Source of the DNA: Gammaproteobacteria bacterium
Lineage (GTDB): Bacteria > Pseudomonadota > Gammaproteobacteria > RBG-16-57-12
Assembly: GCA_021647245.1 (NCBI GenBank)
Contig: JAKIVC010000022.1
Span: forward strand, 1 to 54,275
Length of the DNA: 54,275 nt
Direction: 5' to 3'
Position numbers and translations under genes: made by a program. The notes beneath the pieces were generated by a model. It did not search any database. It saw only the letters and a program-made list of their open reading frames with translations, and was not told where the DNA came from. This document shows positions 28,996-37,383 of this stretch, piece after piece. Position 1 is the stretch's first letter. Each line of letters begins with the position of its first letter.

Positions 28996-31008
28996 CTAGC
29001 TGATAGAGAGCAGTGCCCGCTCTTTAAGGTGATGGATTTGGTCTCGCACCACACTCGCCTGTTCAAACTCCAGGTTGCGGGCGTGAAGGTACATGGTATC
29101 TTCCATTTTTTTGATCTCTTTTTCGAGTTGGCTAGGAGTCATTTTTGCATAGATCGCCGCCTCATCGGCTACATGTGCGTACTCCTTTGCGCTGGTCACT
29201 CCGCCAGGTCGCCCGCCTTGCATAACATCAAGTATCGCTTTTTTAATGCCTTGTGGTGTGATGTTATTGGCTTGGTTGTGAGCGATCTGCTTTTCTCTGC
29301 GCCGTTCGGTTTCATCCATCGCGATACGCATAGATTTGGTGATTTTATCGGCATATAAAATAGCGCGGCCATTCAGGTTACGTGCAGCGCGGCCAATGGT
29401 CTGAATCAGCGAGCGTTTGGAGCGTAAAAAGCCCTCTTTGTCTGCATCGAGAATCGCCACCAGTGAAACTTCGGGAATATCTAACCCCTCGCGTAGCAGG
29501 TTAATACCCACCAGTACATCAAATACGCCCAGCCGTAAATCCCGTAAAATTTCCACTCGCTCAACGGTATCGATATCTGAGTGCAGGTAGCGGACTTTTA
29601 TCCCATGTTCGTTCAGGTAATCACTCAAATCCTCGGCCATTCGCTTGGTCAGCGTGGTGACCAGCACCCGCTCACCCAGCGCAATACGCTTGTTAGCCTC
29701 TGAAAGCAGGTCGTCCACCTGAGTACCCACCGGGCGAACTTCAATTTCTGGGTCAATCAGCCCAGTGGGGCGTACCACTTGCTCAGCCACTTCACCCGAG
29801 TGTTCCATCTCATACTCTGCCGGTGTTGCCGAAACATAGATTGTTTGTGGTGAGCGCTGCTCAAACTCCTCAAACTTCATGGGGCGATTATCCAGCGCGG
29901 AGGGGAGCCTAAAACCGTACTCGACAAGGTTCACTTTTCTGGCTCGATCCCCTTTGTACATTCCGCCAATTTGCGGCACTGTGACGTGACTTTCATCTAT
30001 AATAAGCAGCGCATCATCGGGCAGATAATCAAACAGTGTTGGCGGTGCATCACCCGGTGTACGGCCCGAGAGGTAACGTGAATAGTTTTCGATGCCCGAG
30101 CAGTAGCCCAGCTCCAGCATCATCTCAATATCGTAGTTAACCCGCTGCTCAATACGCTGCGCTTCCACCAATTTATCAAGGCTGCGTAACTGTTTAAGGC
30201 GCTCTTTTAACTCAGCTTTAATATGTTCGAGGGCATCCAAAATCGTTTGGCGTGGTGTCACGTAGTGGGTACTAGGGTAGACCGTGGCGCGAGGTACTCG
30301 CTGCAACACTTCACCGGTCAGTGGGTCAAACCATGCCAGTGACTCCACCTCATCATCAAACAGCTCAATTCTCAGTGCCCGCTTCTCCTCATCTGCCGGG
30401 AAGATGTCGATCACCTCACCCCGCACCCGAAAAACACCCCGGTGGAAGTCGGTATCATTGCGGGTGTATTGCAGCTCCGCTAAGCGCGCCAGTACGGCCC
30501 GTTGGTCAACCATCTCCCCTGTAGAGAGGTGCAACATCATCTTCAAATAGGCGTTAGGGTCACCCAAGCCATAAATTGCTGAAACCGTCGCGACGATGAT
30601 GGTGTCTTTACGCTCAAGCATCGCCTTGGTGGCCGAGAGGCGCATCTGCTCTATATGCTCATTAATTGAGGCATCCTTCTCTATGAAGGTATCGGTACTG
30701 GGCACATAGGCTTCTGGCTGGTAGTAGTCATAGTAGGAGACAAAATATTCAACCGCATTTTCGGGGAAAAACTCGCGTATTTCAGCATAGAGCTGAGCAG
30801 CCAATGTTTTATTGGGTGCCATGATCAGGGCGGGCCGTTGCAATTCTGAAATGACGTTGGCAATGGTAAATGTTTTACCCGAGCCGGTAACCCCCAGCAG
30901 GGTCATTCCGGCCTCGCCGGCTTTTAGCCCCTCGACTAATGTTGCAATCGCCGAGGGTTGGTCTCCGGATGGTTTGAATTCTGAATTTAATTTGAAGGGT
31001 TTGCTCAT
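28996..31008 (-). CDS. uvrB: Excinuclease ABC subunit B (UvrB)
   Basis: UvrB is the damage-verifying helicase-like subunit of nucleotide excision repair. The 670-residue protein has the Walker A motif GVTGSGKT near residue 40 and the beta-hairpin region [27 protein letters not shown], the helicase motifs ([18 protein letters not shown]) and a C-terminal UvrC-binding UVR motif ([31 protein letters not shown]) are all present. It is divergent from the aminotransferase gene, with a perfect inverted repeat in the 76-base gap. Confidence 0.98.
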   Translation of the reverse strand: MSKPFKLNSEFKPSGDQPSAIATLVEGLKAGEAGMTLLGVTGSGKTFTIANVISELQRPALIMAPNKTLAAQLYAEIREFFPENAVEYFVSYYDYYQPEAYVPSTDTFIEKDASINEHIEQMRLSATKAMLERKDTIIVATVSAIYGLGDPNAYLKMMLHLSTGEMVDQRAVLARLAELQYTRNDTDFHRGVFRVRGEVIDIFPADEEKRALRIELFDDEVESLAWFDPLTGEVLQRVPRATVYPSTHYVTPRQTILDALEHIKAELKERLKQLRSLDKLVEAQRIEQRVNYDIEMMLELGYCSGIENYSRYLSGRTPGDAPPTLFDYLPDDALLIIDESHVTVPQIGGMYKGDRARKVNLVEYGFRLPSALDNRPMKFEEFEQRSPQTIYVSATPAEYEMEHSGEVAEQVVRPTGLIDPEIEVRPVGTQVDDLLSEANKRIALGERVLVTTLTKRMAEDLSDYLNEHGIKVRYLHSDIDTVERVEILRDLRLGVFDVLVGINLLREGLDIPEVSLVAILDADKEGFLRSKRSLIQTIGRAARNLNGRAILYADKITKSMRIAMDETERRREKQIAHNQANNITPQGIKKAILDVMQGGRPGGVTSAKEYAHVADEAAIYAKMTPSQLEKEIKKMEDTMYLHARNLEFEQASVVRDQIHHLKERALLSIS

Positions 31009-31032
31009 AAAGTGATTCTGAAATTCGCGTGA

Positions 31033-31057
31033 ATACAGTAGTATACCGTTACTGTAT
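31033..31057. promoter_or_regulatory. Inverted repeat of SOS-like half-sites, everted, upstream of uvrB
   Basis: ATACAGTA (31033-31040), nine bases, then TACTGTAT (31050-31057) form perfect 8-bp arms between uvrB and the aminotransferase gene. The arms equal the two halves of the consensus LexA box (TACTGTAT and ATACAGTA) but in the opposite order, so no CTGT-N8-ACAG box is present. This may be an operator for another regulator or a rearranged SOS box. Confidence 0.4.
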
Positions 31058-31084
31058 CTGATTTGTGGACTAAAAGGCTTTCAC

Positions 31085-32272
31085 TTGAACATACATCTTT
31101 CAAAGCGCGTCCAGCGTATAAAACCATCCCCTACTCTCCTCGTTACTGCCCGGGCCAATGAACTCAAAGCCGCTGGGAAAGATATTATCGGGCTGGGTGC
31201 TGGCGAACCCGATTTTGATACGCCCGAGCATATAAAGCAGGCGGCTATCGAAGCAATCAACAGTGGATTCACCAAGTATACCGCAGTTGACGGCACCGCA
31301 GAACTCAAGCAGGCGATCATTGATAAGCTGCAACGCGATAATCAACTGAGCTACCAAGCAGACCAGGTGCTGGTCTCTTGCGGTGGCAAGCAGAGTTTTT
31401 TCAACCTTGCCCAGGCGATGCTGGATGAGGGAGATGAAGTTATCATCCCCGCCCCCTACTGGGTCTCATACCCAGACATGGTGCTTTTGGCCGACGCCAC
31501 GCCGGTAGTTGTTGAGACCTCGCTGCATGAACAGTTCAAGATGTCGGCAGAAATGCTTGAGGCGGCCATTACAGATAAAACACGCCTCGTGGTGATCAAC
31601 AGCCCCTCCAACCCGAGTGGTACCTGTTACAGTCAAGCCGAGTTGGCTGCATTAGCTGCTGTACTCAAAAAATACCCCAACATCATCATTGCCAGTGATG
31701 ACATGTATGAACATATCATTTTAGGCGATCAGCCGTTCTGTAATATCTTGATGGCTTGTCCGGCACTGTATGATCGCACGGTGGTCTTAAATGGAGTCTC
31801 AAAAGCCTACTCCATGACAGGCTGGCGTATCGGTTATGCGGCAGGGCCAGCCCCCTTAATCAAGGCGATGAAAAAGATCCAGTCACAAAGCACATCCAAC
31901 CCCACCTCCATCTCGCAAGTTGCCGCCACCACGGCACTCAACGGCGGCGGTGAGTGTATTGATGTGATGCTGACAGCATTTAAAATGCGTCATCACTATA
32001 TTGTGGCGGCCTTAAATAGCATCGATGGTGTTGAGTGCCTCCCGTCACAAGGTGCATTTTACTCTTTTCCTTGCATGCAGGGAGTGATTGATCGAATGGA
32101 TAACATCAGCAATGATGTCGAATTGGCAGAGTTTTTCCTGACCAAAGCGGGCATTGCACTGGTACCTGGCTCAGCCTTTGGATCTCCCGGCTATATGAGA
32201 CTCTCTTTTGCCACCAGCATGGAGAACCTTGAAAAGGCAATTATGCGTATTAAATCAGCGCTTTGCGAGTGA
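31085..32272 (+). CDS. Class I pyridoxal-phosphate aminotransferase (aspartate aminotransferase-like)
   Basis: The 395-residue fold-type I aminotransferase belongs to the subgroup of thermophile-type aspartate/prephenate aminotransferases. Key pieces are GLGAGEPDFDTPEHI (substrate loop), APYWVSYPDM, INSPSNPSGTCY (PLP Asn), ASDDMYEHI, VSKAYSMTGWRIGY with the Schiff-base Lys, and a C-terminal YMRLSFATS with the carboxylate-binding Arg. The start is TTG 31085, supported by AAAAGG eight bases upstream; no in-frame ATG lies near. Two tRNA-Asn genes follow. The exact amino-acid specificity is not decided by sequence alone. Confidence 0.92.
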   Translation: MNIHLSKRVQRIKPSPTLLVTARANELKAAGKDIIGLGAGEPDFDTPEHIKQAAIEAINSGFTKYTAVDGTAELKQAIIDKLQRDNQLSYQADQVLVSCGGKQSFFNLAQAMLDEGDEVIIPAPYWVSYPDMVLLADATPVVVETSLHEQFKMSAEMLEAAITDKTRLVVINSPSNPSGTCYSQAELAALAAVLKKYPNIIIASDDMYEHIILGDQPFCNILMACPALYDRTVVLNGVSKAYSMTGWRIGYAAGPAPLIKAMKKIQSQSTSNPTSISQVAATTALNGGGECIDVMLTAFKMRHHYIVAALNSIDGVECLPSQGAFYSFPCMQGVIDRMDNISNDVELAEFFLTKAGIALVPGSAFGSPGYMRLSFATSMENLEKAIMRIKSALCE

Positions 32273-32304
32273 TTTTGACCGCCAAATAAATATCATTTTT
32301 AGTA

Positions 32305-32333
32305 TTGACCCACTTGGGGTGTTTCTGTACTAT
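32305..32333 (+). promoter_or_regulatory. Sigma-70 promoter of the tRNA-Asn genes
   Basis: TTGACC (32305-32310), a 17-base spacer and TACTAT (32328-32333) lie 28 bases upstream of the first tRNA-Asn. Spacing and both hexamers are near consensus. Confidence 0.7.
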
Positions 32334-32361
32334 ACGCACATCTTATCGAGTAGATAATTAT

Positions 32362-32437
32362 TCCCTGATAACTCAGTTGGTAGAGTAGCGGACTGTTAAT
32401 CCGTTTGTCGCTGGTTCGAGCCCAGCTCAGGGAGCCA
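32362..32437 (+). tRNA. tRNA-Asn (GUU), copy 1
   Basis: A 76-nt cloverleaf has the acceptor stem TCCCTGA/TCAGGGA, discriminator G and an encoded CCA. Anticodon GTT is at 32395-32397 in GACTGTTAATC, and the T arm carries GGTTCGAGCC. The gene is identical to the second copy and is transcribed from the promoter at 32305. Confidence 0.97.
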
Positions 32438-32446
32438 TATTCAAAC

Positions 32447-32471
32447 ACCTGGAAGTGATGCCAGGTTTTTT
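32447..32471 (+). terminator. Short hairpin with T-tract between the two tRNA-Asn genes
   Basis: ACCTGG, eight loop bases, CCAGGT and a run of T. It could be a weak terminator or a processing signal, since the same promoter may serve both tRNAs. Confidence 0.5.
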
Positions 32472-32489
32472 AGTTTTACCTATTACCAT

Positions 32490-32565
32490 TCCCTGATAAC
32501 TCAGTTGGTAGAGTAGCGGACTGTTAATCCGTTTGTCGCTGGTTCGAGCCCAGCTCAGGGAGCCA
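32490..32565 (+). tRNA. tRNA-Asn (GUU), copy 2
   Basis: A second 76-nt gene has the same sequence as copy 1 over its full length, including the encoded CCA. Only 52 bases separate them. The identical bodies with different flanks indicate a recent tandem duplication or gene conversion. A strong terminator follows directly. Confidence 0.97.
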
Positions 32566-32570
32566 AATAC

Positions 32571-32606
32571 AAAAAAGCCTATAGATCTCTCTATAGGCTT
32601 TTTTTT
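32571..32606 (+). terminator. Intrinsic terminator after the tRNA-Asn pair
   Basis: AAAAGCCTATAGA, a 4-base loop and TCTATAGGCTTTTTTTT. The stem is perfect and followed by eight T. The flanking A-tract also makes it potentially bidirectional. Confidence 0.85.
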
Positions 32607-32659
32607 GCCTGTGGATAACACAAATATAATACGCCACCCATGGCAAGTAACCATAATAT

Positions 32660-32729
32660 TGTAGGAGCCATCTTTAGATGGCGAAAATAGCAATGTGCTA
32701 TCCACCGCAAGCTGAAGCTTGCGCCTACA
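32660..32729. repeat. REP pair (REPIN/BIME-like element)
   Basis: This 70-bp element is flanked by TGTAGG and its complement CCTACA. Each end is followed inward by a small hairpin: GCCATCTTTAGATGGC on the left and GCAAGCTGAAGCTTGC on the right. The conserved GTAG plus hairpin is the signature of REP sequences mobilised by RAYT (TnpA-REP) transposases. The two REPs are in inverted orientation. No RAYT gene is in the window. Confidence 0.65.
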
Positions 32730-32746
32730 GATATGGGTAGATAGTT

Positions 32747-33349
32747 TTACAAATCAGAAGCGTGCTTCTCCAGATATGAAGCAACGCCATCTGCATCCGG
32801 CTTCATTCCCTCATCACCCTTGTTCCAGCCGGCCGGACAAACTTCACCGTGCTCTTCAGAGAATTGAAGTGCATCAACCAAACGTACCATCTCATCAACA
32901 TTACGCCCAAGCGGCAAATTGTTAACGATTTGAGACTGCACCACACCCTCTTTATCGATCAAGAACGAACCGCGCAGTGCCACAGAGGCTTCAGGGTGCT
33001 CAACACCGTATGCCTTAACAATTGAGTGGTCAATATCAGCCACCAGTGGAAATTTGATAGGGCCGATGCCACCCTTATCAACCGCCGTATTACGCCATGC
33101 ATAATGGGAAAACTGAGAGTCGATTGAGACACCAACCACCTCAACACCACGCTCTTTCAGGGCATCAACACGGTGGTCGTGCGCCAAAATTTCAGACGGG
33201 CAAACAAAGGTGAAATCCAGTGGATAGAAGAACAGAACAACATATTTTCCACGCAGATCGGAGAGTTTAAAATTATCCACGATGGTACCGTCAGCCAGAA
33301 CTGCGGGGGCACAAAAATCAGGAGCTTGCTTAGTTACTAATACAGTCAC
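32747..33349 (-). CDS. Typical 2-Cys peroxiredoxin (AhpC/Prx1 group)
   Basis: The 200-residue thiol peroxidase has the peroxidatic Cys in DFTFVCPSEI and the resolving Cys in EEHGEVCPAGW. The C-terminal end GVASYLEKHASDL resembles the helical tail of robust or sensitive-type eukaryote-like Prx1 proteins, not E. coli AhpC. GTG 33349 is chosen as start because AGAGGA lies seven bases upstream and VTKQAPDF is the family N-terminus; the frame is open further upstream. No ahpF is next to it, so reduction by thioredoxin is likely. Confidence 0.92.
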   Translation of the reverse strand: MTVLVTKQAPDFCAPAVLADGTIVDNFKLSDLRGKYVVLFFYPLDFTFVCPSEILAHDHRVDALKERGVEVVGVSIDSQFSHYAWRNTAVDKGGIGPIKFPLVADIDHSIVKAYGVEHPEASVALRGSFLIDKEGVVQSQIVNNLPLGRNVDEMVRLVDALQFSEEHGEVCPAGWNKGDEGMKPDADGVASYLEKHASDL

Positions 33350-33577
33350 GCTATTATCCTCTAGGGTTGAGAGAGTATAACCACTCAGAGCATTCACCTT
33401 TTGCTTCGACGCTTCTTAAAACAAAATCTAAATACGCCGAGTAGTTACAATAGATTATTCTTTGCAAGTGGAATAGTACAATGCGAATTAGAGTGAGTCT
33501 ATATTTGTTTCGACTCTCCACTCGTGGAGAGACTCAGTGTATTATGTGAAAATGAAGTGTCAAACAGCAAAGCAACA

Positions 33578-34486
33578 ATGAATCCACCCTACCGGGGGCG
33601 GTTTGCCCCCTCACCCACCGGGCCACTCCATTTTGGATCACTCGTCGCCGCTGTTGGCAGCTATTTAGCGGCCATAACGCAAAAGGGTGAGTGGCACCTG
33701 CGCATCGAAGATCTGGATCCGCCAAGAGAGATACCCGGTGCCGCTGATGCGATACTCCGCTGCCTCGATGCTTTTGGCTTTGCCTGGCATGGAGAGGTTA
33801 TCTATCAAAGCCAACGCCACCCCGCCTATCATGCAGCACTGGAGCAGCTACAAAAACAAGGGTTAACCTTCCCATGCCACTGCACACGCAAATCGCTATC
33901 AGCCTCACCTATCTATCCTGGGCACTGCCGCCATCAAGAGAATAACAGCCTGCCACACGCCATTCGGCTGCGTACATTGAGTGACACGCCGACCCTTCAA
34001 TTTAATGATCGTCTCCAAGGGTTACAGCAACAAAACATTACCAGAGAGGTCGGTGATTTTGTTATTAAAAGGGCAGACGGCTTGTTTGCCTACCAGCTGG
34101 CGGTGGTGGTTGATGATGCGGCACTGGGTGTTACCGAAGTGGTGCGAGGCGGCGATCTTCTCGCCGTAACAGCACGACAAATTTACCTGCAACAGAAGCT
34201 AAAAGTGACAACACCTGACTACTGCCATCTACCGCTAGTAACTCACCGCACCGGAGAAAAACTGAGCAAACAAACCTTTGCCAAGCCACTGGATACCGAC
34301 AACCCGGCACCCCATCTATGGTATGCACTGCTATTTCTAGGCCAGGCACCACCCGCCGCACTTCGACAAGATTCACTTTCAGAAATCTGGCAATGGGCTA
34401 GGCAGAATTGGCGTATTGAAGCGATACCCGCACCACCATCACCCGCACCGTTTGATGGAGAACATAGCACCTCAATAGAACATTGA
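33578..34486 (+). CDS. gluQ: Glutamyl-Q tRNA(Asp) synthetase
   Basis: GluQ-RS attaches glutamate to queuosine-34 of tRNA-Asp, so it belongs functionally with queF. The 302-residue protein is a truncated class I synthetase with only the catalytic domain: the HIGH-like PSPTGPLHFGSL, a Cys/His zinc cluster (CHCTRKS and CRHQ near residue 110-130), and the KMSKS-like EKLSKQ near residue 240. The anticodon-binding domain is absent, as expected for this family. An open frame extends upstream to 33524, but ATG 33578 gives the usual start. Confidence 0.94.
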   Translation: MNPPYRGRFAPSPTGPLHFGSLVAAVGSYLAAITQKGEWHLRIEDLDPPREIPGAADAILRCLDAFGFAWHGEVIYQSQRHPAYHAALEQLQKQGLTFPCHCTRKSLSASPIYPGHCRHQENNSLPHAIRLRTLSDTPTLQFNDRLQGLQQQNITREVGDFVIKRADGLFAYQLAVVVDDAALGVTEVVRGGDLLAVTARQIYLQQKLKVTTPDYCHLPLVTHRTGEKLSKQTFAKPLDTDNPAPHLWYALLFLGQAPPAALRQDSLSEIWQWARQNWRIEAIPAPPSPAPFDGEHSTSIEH

Positions 34487-35389
34487 CCGCCCAAGCTTGG
34501 GTTGTTGTATCAAGGTGAATCCCCTTTTTTCCAACAGCGCAATAACACCCTGCTCTCCCCCGAGGTGCCCCGCACCTATTACCACCAGGTAAGCATCGGC
34601 CTCTTCCAGTAATGCGGCGATTTTATCCGCCATCTGCCGGTTGCGCTGAATCACCAGGCGATCAAACGGCGCCGCTAATTGTGGATAGTGTTGCTTGGGG
34701 GCCTCCATCAGGCGATAGATGACAGCAGCATCACCTTGGTGCCATGCGCTGTTCATTTCATTCATATCACCGGCCATTTCTGACATCTGCTCTAGTGTCA
34801 GTCGCAGTGATAAGTCTTGCTCTTCTCTATTATCGCCCGCTAAAACCGCAAGCTGTTGGTCGAGAGTCTCCAGACTGATAACCGGTTTGACACCCTGAGC
34901 TTTGCTAATAAGGTAATTATCCACCCCCAGATCAGCACGATACCCCAGCTCACTGATTTTTTGCAGTGTTATGGTGAGCGCGAGGTACCAGGGGCGCATC
35001 TGCTGGTAATTCATCGGCAGTGCTGAGTATTGCGACAACCGTTTTAACGTCTCACTACTCAACTGCTCTGTTAGCGTCTCACCCACGGGTAACCGCCCAA
35101 GCTGGCGCATTTTTTGTGATATTTCCTGTGGGTCAATCAACTGGATATTCAACTCAACAACCAGAGAGGCGCTTTTTTGGTAAGCATCATCCACACAACT
35201 ATCCAACGGATAATCCTCCGTCCGCATCATGTGAATAGAGCCCAGCAGATAGAGCGTGTTGTACTCCCCTTGCAGCTCCCATAGCAGGCAGTGGTTATTC
35301 TCAGCATGGAGCGGCACAAACCAGAGTAGCCCCAGCAATAGCACCCCCCAGTGAACAGGTCTGGCGCAGGCTTTATGGTTACTCGCCAT
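34472..35389 (-). CDS. TraB/GumN family protein
   Basis: The 305-residue protein has a signal peptide (WGVLLLGLLWFVPLHA). It carries the two GxxH-type motifs of the TraB/GumN (Tiki-like) family: YLLGSIHMM near residue 50 and VVIGAGHLGGEQGVIALLEKRG near residue 270. Family members are thought to be metal-dependent peptidases, by analogy with eukaryotic Tiki; the bacterial role is open. It overlaps yjbQ at its start by 11 bases and gluQ tail-to-tail by 15. Confidence 0.85.
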   Translation of the reverse strand: MASNHKACARPVHWGVLLLGLLWFVPLHAENNHCLLWELQGEYNTLYLLGSIHMMRTEDYPLDSCVDDAYQKSASLVVELNIQLIDPQEISQKMRQLGRLPVGETLTEQLSSETLKRLSQYSALPMNYQQMRPWYLALTITLQKISELGYRADLGVDNYLISKAQGVKPVISLETLDQQLAVLAGDNREEQDLSLRLTLEQMSEMAGDMNEMNSAWHQGDAAVIYRLMEAPKQHYPQLAAPFDRLVIQRNRQMADKIAALLEEADAYLVVIGAGHLGGEQGVIALLEKRGFTLIQQPKLGRSMFY

Positions 35390-35798
35390 GCAACGTCACC
35401 AACAAGCGTCTTGATCCGCCATGATTGCGATGCTCACCAAGATAGATGCCCTGCCAAAGCCCCAACTTAAGTTGTCCGGCACTGATCGGAATATTCAAGC
35501 TGCACCCCAAAATACTCGCTTTCAAGTGGGCCGGAAGGTCATCCGCACCCTCGTCCACATGGCGATAATAGGACTCATTTTCAGGTACACTGCGGCAAAA
35601 GTAGGCTTCAAAATCCTGCCTAACGGTGGGATCGGCATTTTCGTTAATGGTCAGTGAGGCGGAAGTGTGTTGAATAAACAGGTTCGCCATCCCAACCGAG
35701 ATGCCAGCCAGTTCCGGCAACTCATCAAGCAACTCTTTAGTGACCAAATGAAACCCCCTTGGCCTTGATCGCAAACGGATCTCTTTCTGTAGCCACAT
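35379..35798 (-). CDS. yjbQ: YjbQ family protein (UPF0047)
   Basis: The 139-residue protein has the diagnostic FIQHTSASLTINENADPTVRQDFE and a C-terminal YLGEHRNHGGSRRLLVTLHGE with conserved Glu/His residues. Members form trimers and have weak thiamine-phosphate synthase activity reported for E. coli YjbQ; the main role is not settled. It sits between efpL and the TraB gene in one minus-strand run. Confidence 0.92.
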   Translation of the reverse strand: MWLQKEIRLRSRPRGFHLVTKELLDELPELAGISVGMANLFIQHTSASLTINENADPTVRQDFEAYFCRSVPENESYYRHVDEGADDLPAHLKASILGCSLNIPISAGQLKLGLWQGIYLGEHRNHGGSRRLLVTLHGE

Positions 35799-35829
35799 AC
35801 AAACAGCACCTCATCCAGATATTCTCAGG

Positions 35830-36393
35830 CTAAGCACGTGAAATAAATTCACCACTCTCCGTATTCACCTTAATCACCTCACCCGAGCTAATATACTCCG
35901 GCACCTGAACCACCAGCCCACTACTCAAAGTCGCCGGTTTGGTGCGCGCAGATGCCGATGCACCCTTGATGCTGGGCGAGGTCTCTATAATCTCAAGAAC
36001 CACCGTAGTGGGTAGCTCAACCCCCATTAACAGATCGTCAACAATCAGCGCATAGATCCCCTCAAGGCCATCACTCAAGTAGTTTATTTCATCTGCCAAG
36101 GCTTCATCAGAGAGGGTATATTGTTCGTAGGTTTCAGTATCCATGAAAGTACAACCGTCACCATCACGAAACAGAAACTGCACCTGACGCCGCATCAAAT
36201 CGACATCCTGCAACACCTCGTCACCCTTATAGCTCGCCTCAAACTTCTGTTTGCTGACCACATCACGACCACGCAGCTTGTAAAGCGTATTGCCACTGCG
36301 TGAGGAGGGCGATTGAACCTGCACCTGCTTTACAATGATTGTTCGATTATTAACCTTAAATACCGAACCTTTTTTAACCTCACCCGCTTTCAT
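35830..36393 (-). CDS. efpL: Elongation factor P-like protein EfpL (YeiP)
   Basis: This 187-residue, three-domain EF-P paralogue relieves ribosome stalling. The loop that contacts the P-site reads VQSPSSRSGNTLYKLRG. It has Arg32 at the tip instead of the modifiable Lys of EF-P, which is the mark of the EfpL branch. The middle and C-terminal OB domains (VELPTTVVLEIIETSP and PEYISSGEVIKVNTESGEFISRA) are complete. No EpmA/EpmB-type modification should be needed. Confidence 0.93.
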   Translation of the reverse strand: MKAGEVKKGSVFKVNNRTIIVKQVQVQSPSSRSGNTLYKLRGRDVVSKQKFEASYKGDEVLQDVDLMRRQVQFLFRDGDGCTFMDTETYEQYTLSDEALADEINYLSDGLEGIYALIVDDLLMGVELPTTVVLEIIETSPSIKGASASARTKPATLSSGLVVQVPEYISSGEVIKVNTESGEFISRA

Positions 36394-36418
36394 GATTGCT
36401 CCTTACAATTATCATCGG

Positions 36419-36682
36419 CTACTTCAATAGTGGGTGACCTTTGGGCAGCTGCCGCGAATGCCACAGTGCCAGCTTATGCTTCATCGACTTGATGGAGACC
36501 TGATCTTCCGGTAGAGGAACCATTAATTTGTCATGAATAAGCAGACGGTATATATAGAGGATTTTATCATTCAAGGAGTCCGTCGGCTCAAAAATAACCG
36601 CACCACGCGCCTCCCCATACTTCACACCGGCCTCAACTGCCAACTTGACCAGCTCAGCCTCGTGCTTCAATTTTTTCATCAC
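36419..36682 (-). CDS. DUF5062 family protein
   Basis: The 87-residue helical protein (MMKKLKHEAELVKLAVEAGV, then YGEARGAVIFEPTDSLNDKILYIYRLL, then KHKLALWHSRQLPKGHPLL) matches the small DUF5062 family of gammaproteobacteria. Function is unknown. It is the first gene of the run DUF5062-efpL-yjbQ-traB-like, with 25 bases before efpL. Confidence 0.75.
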   Translation of the reverse strand: MMKKLKHEAELVKLAVEAGVKYGEARGAVIFEPTDSLNDKILYIYRLLIHDKLMVPLPEDQVSIKSMKHKLALWHSRQLPKGHPLLK

Positions 36683-37383
36683 TCATGACCTTTTTTGATG
36701 TGCAGATATCTCGTAAAATCAAGGTTAACCCTTAATCCCGGTGACTGCCATACAAAACGGTGTACCTTATAAAATCTCCGCCACACAACCTTAAATACCA
36801 ATACCCAAAAACATATTTTTCACAAAATATGCAGATTAACACTAAATAATTAATATAAAGGCTCGATACAAGTGGCTGAAACTTTACGATCACGGATATC
36901 TCACGGATTTGCACAAACATCACGTAGAGATTTGGTCTTGCAGGAGAATCACCAACAGCGTTCTGCATCAGTAATTACGAGCGACAAGGTGAATATTTCC
37001 TTTAAAATCAACAGAGAAGTGAGATTGTGTATATTTGATGGATTATTCGGGCTATATTCAAGAAACGTCTGGATAGAGCACAACCCCTCTACCACAGAGT
37101 GAAAACATCTTTGCTTACTCGAAAAGTATCTCGAAAAGGCTGAAGAGTAATTTCACCATCAGCTGGGGATATTCACCCTAATCCCTAGGTAGAAACGCGA
37201 GATGATGGGTAAGCGTTTGGTTTCACAGTGAAGCTAAAAATATTAGTTGCACCCGCAGGTTCGGCGGTTATTTTTTGTTTTGTTGTGTAATCAATAGCTT
37301 GTGCAGCATACGTGTTTCTGCCTAGGGATTAGGGATTCAGAACGCTCTTGGGAAAAAATGAAAAAAAAGGGGGGGCAAGCGCA
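36683..37383. other. 700-base gene-poor stretch
   Basis: It holds an inverted-repeat element at 37176-37334 and a doubtful 76-codon frame (GTG 36872 to 37102, plus, beginning MAETLRSRISHGFAQTSRRD) with AAAGG about nine bases upstream. The sequence ACGGATATCTCA at about 36890 recurs at 48272. I see no tRNA, no terminator and no riboswitch consensus. The 76-codon frame is of no recognised family and may be chance. Confidence 0.6.
37176..37334. mobile_element. Inverted-repeat element with 21-bp ends (family D)
   Basis: Left arm CCCTAATCCCTAGGTAGAAAC (37176-37196) and right arm GTTTCTGCCTAGGGATTAGGG (37314-37334) are inverted with one mismatch. The 159-bp element has no ORF. It ends 50 bases before the start of the TonB receptor gene and so probably forms part of its leader or promoter. 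The CCTAGG core recalls the ends of family A. Confidence 0.65.

Noticed and set aside
37176-37383. Cobalamin riboswitch before the TonB receptor
   Set aside because: No B12-box or the usual conserved core was found; the visible structure is the inverted-repeat element.
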